From contig NZ_OZ038525.1 of assembly GCF_964036645.1 (NCBI RefSeq), forward strand, positions 2,068,501-2,132,500: a DNA stretch of 64,000 nt, read 5' to 3'. Source of the DNA: Tenacibaculum sp. 190524A02b (GTDB lineage: Bacteria; Bacteroidota; Bacteroidia; Flavobacteriales; Flavobacteriaceae). The notes below the pieces were generated by a model. It made no database searches, had not been told where the DNA came from, and saw only the letters and a program-made list of their open reading frames with translations. Each line of letters starts with the position of its first letter. Within the stretch, counting starts at the first letter, position 1. Shown here piece after piece: positions 62,854 to 64,000 of the stretch. The translations under genes were made by a program, and so were the position numbers.

Positions 62854-64000
62854 ATGACTATTATTAAAAACATATTTATTTGTTTGGTACATGAAAATCA
62901 AGATTGCATTATTGATTTAGTAAGAAACCTCAAATATTCAGATCCTACATCAAAAATCATACTCTACAATGGCGGTACTAACATTGATTTATTTAAACAT
63001 TTCCCTTTTCATAAATATGATGTTATTATTTTTCCTAATCCCAAACCTTTACAATGGGGATGGCTTCATGATTTTGCTATAGACTGTATGGAGTACGCTG
63101 TTGATAATATGGAATTTGATACTATTACCATAGTAGACTCGGATCAATTAGCATGTAAAAAAAACTATAGTTCATTTATAGCTGATACATTTTCACAAAA
63201 TCCAAACTTAGGAATGCTAGGTCAAATACCTGATAGGCTTCCAATAGATACCGAAATTCATCCTGCTGTTACTGCTTATAAAGAAAAAGAGTTATGGCAA
63301 CCTTTTTTAAATCAACTACCCAATGGTAAAGACGCTTTTTTACATTGGACTTTTTGGCCTTCTACTGTATTTACCTATAATGCTTCTAAAGATTTGGTTT
63401 TGCTTTTTAGAAATAATACATTATTACAAGAACTCTTAAAAACTACTAAAATTTGGGCTAGTGAAGAAATTTTACTCCCCACACTAACCATTGCCTTAGG
63501 ATATACAATTGTTAAAAATCCGTGTACCTATGATTATGTAAAATATAAAACAGAATATACTACGCAACAAATACAGCAGGCAATAGATAAGAAAACATGC
63601 TATTGGATTCACCCAGTTTCTAGAGACGTAAAAGATATAAACAGAAAGTATGTTAGAAATGCTTTCTCAAATTACATTCTTCCATATAGCCCTATTAATA
63701 AAGAAATACTTTCACTAATTAATACTATTCAAATAAAAACAAACCCTATTGAAGGTTGGTTGAATAATGATGAACTAGCATTACTTGTTGAGCTTGCATT
63801 TTTAACAGCTAAACGTAACAAAAAGCCAGTTTTCTTGGAAATAGGAAGTTATTGTGGTAAAGCAACTTCTGTCATTTCATTAACAGCACAACACATAAAT
63901 AAAGCATCTAAAATAGTAGCTATTGATAATTTTACAGGGAGATTAGGAGCTGAAGATGCCACAATAGATCAATATCCTCCATCCTATGATAAGTTTTATG
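62854..64000 (+). CDS. Glycosyltransferase-methyltransferase fusion (3' end outside window)
   Basis: Begins at ATG 62854, 2 bp after the collar gene, and stays open to the window end (382 codons seen). N-terminal GT-A-like part: IIKNIFICLVHENQDCIIDLV, a DxD-type motif in ITIVDSDQL (about 92-100), FLHWTFWPSTVF and a helix with ASEEILLPTLTIALGY. After about residue 310 a class I SAM-dependent methyltransferase begins (KPVFLEIGSYCGKATSVISL, about 327-346, motif I, then IVAIDNFTG, motif II). Its catalytic end lies beyond the window. Acts on proteins or small molecules; the tight coupling to the collar gene suggests the cluster's proteins as acceptors (inference). Confidence 0.85.
   Translation, partial: MTIIKNIFICLVHENQDCIIDLVRNLKYSDPTSKIILYNGGTNIDLFKHFPFHKYDVIIFPNPKPLQWGWLHDFAIDCMEYAVDNMEFDTITIVDSDQLACKKNYSSFIADTFSQNPNLGMLGQIPDRLPIDTEIHPAVTAYKEKELWQPFLNQLPNGKDAFLHWTFWPSTVFTYNASKDLVLLFRNNTLLQELLKTTKIWASEEILLPTLTIALGYTIVKNPCTYDYVKYKTEYTTQQIQQAIDKKTCYWIHPVSRDVKDINRKYVRNAFSNYILPYSPINKEILSLINTIQIKTNPIEGWLNNDELALLVELAFLTAKRNKKPVFLEIGSYCGKATSVISLTAQHINKASKIVAIDNFTGRLGAEDATIDQYPPSYDKFY

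Overview
The window reads as chromosomal DNA from a marine Flavobacteriaceae-type Bacteroidota, plausibly close to Tenacibaculum. This rests on low GC, type IX secretion (T9SS) C-terminal sorting domains on four surface proteins, a PorD-like gene, flavobacterial families (2TM domain, DUF2141, GEVED, long GAPDH) and promoters of the TTG-N19-TAnnTTTG type with A-rich leaders instead of Shine-Dalgarno sites. Genus placement is inference.

Layout. 1-4394: 3' part of a large T9SS-sorted mosaic protein. 4418-8258: a DinB protein, a Crp-like regulator overlapping a radical SAM gene, aroC and tRNA-Ser(TGA). 8430-8540: a candidate small RNA. 8541-16666: a LytS/LytTR signalling locus with two apparently active histidine kinases (one fused to a 2TM domain), one kinase that has lost its phospho-acceptor His, six tandem 2TM proteins and two response regulators sharing a 177-bp identical DNA-binding end. 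16908-18556: ECF sigma factor, membrane partner and small barrel. 18580-31681: mainly housekeeping genes (threonine aldolase, prfB, phosphoethanolamine transferase, ArsC-like, GT2, DUF3050, fabI, GNAT, recN, porD, coaBC, rpoZ, bamD, ferritin). 32135-36865: a giant T9SS protein in which NHL propellers sit inside Ig/cadherin-like domains. 37484-54162: dapA, a phytase-like lipoprotein, DoxX, WYL regulator, lysoplasmalogenase, ligA, T9SS proteins, GAPDH, HtrA, dapF, mltG.

54163-64000 looks accessory. It opens with a tandem AraC-type regulator that becomes one continuous frame only after two -1 shifts, both at poly-A runs holding in-phase A_AAA_AAA slippery heptamers. A 72-aa protein and an outer-membrane barrel follow. 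Then comes a one-way cluster (57250 to the window end): a small Cys/His-containing protein, three small probably beta-rich proteins, a 965-aa uncharacterised protein, a phage tail-collar protein and a glycosyltransferase-methyltransferase fusion cut by the edge. None of the first six has a signal peptide, T9SS domain or lipobox, and no other phage genes are present. This cluster is the best candidate for an undescribed system.

How parts fit. bamD-rpoZ-coaBC-porD-recN is a compact cluster joining outer-membrane and T9SS function with core functions. dapA and dapF serve the diaminopimelate pathway and mltG peptidoglycan processing. The LytTR locus looks like two receivers feeding one shared DNA-recognition surface. 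All assignments come from reading translated sequence; no database search was possible.
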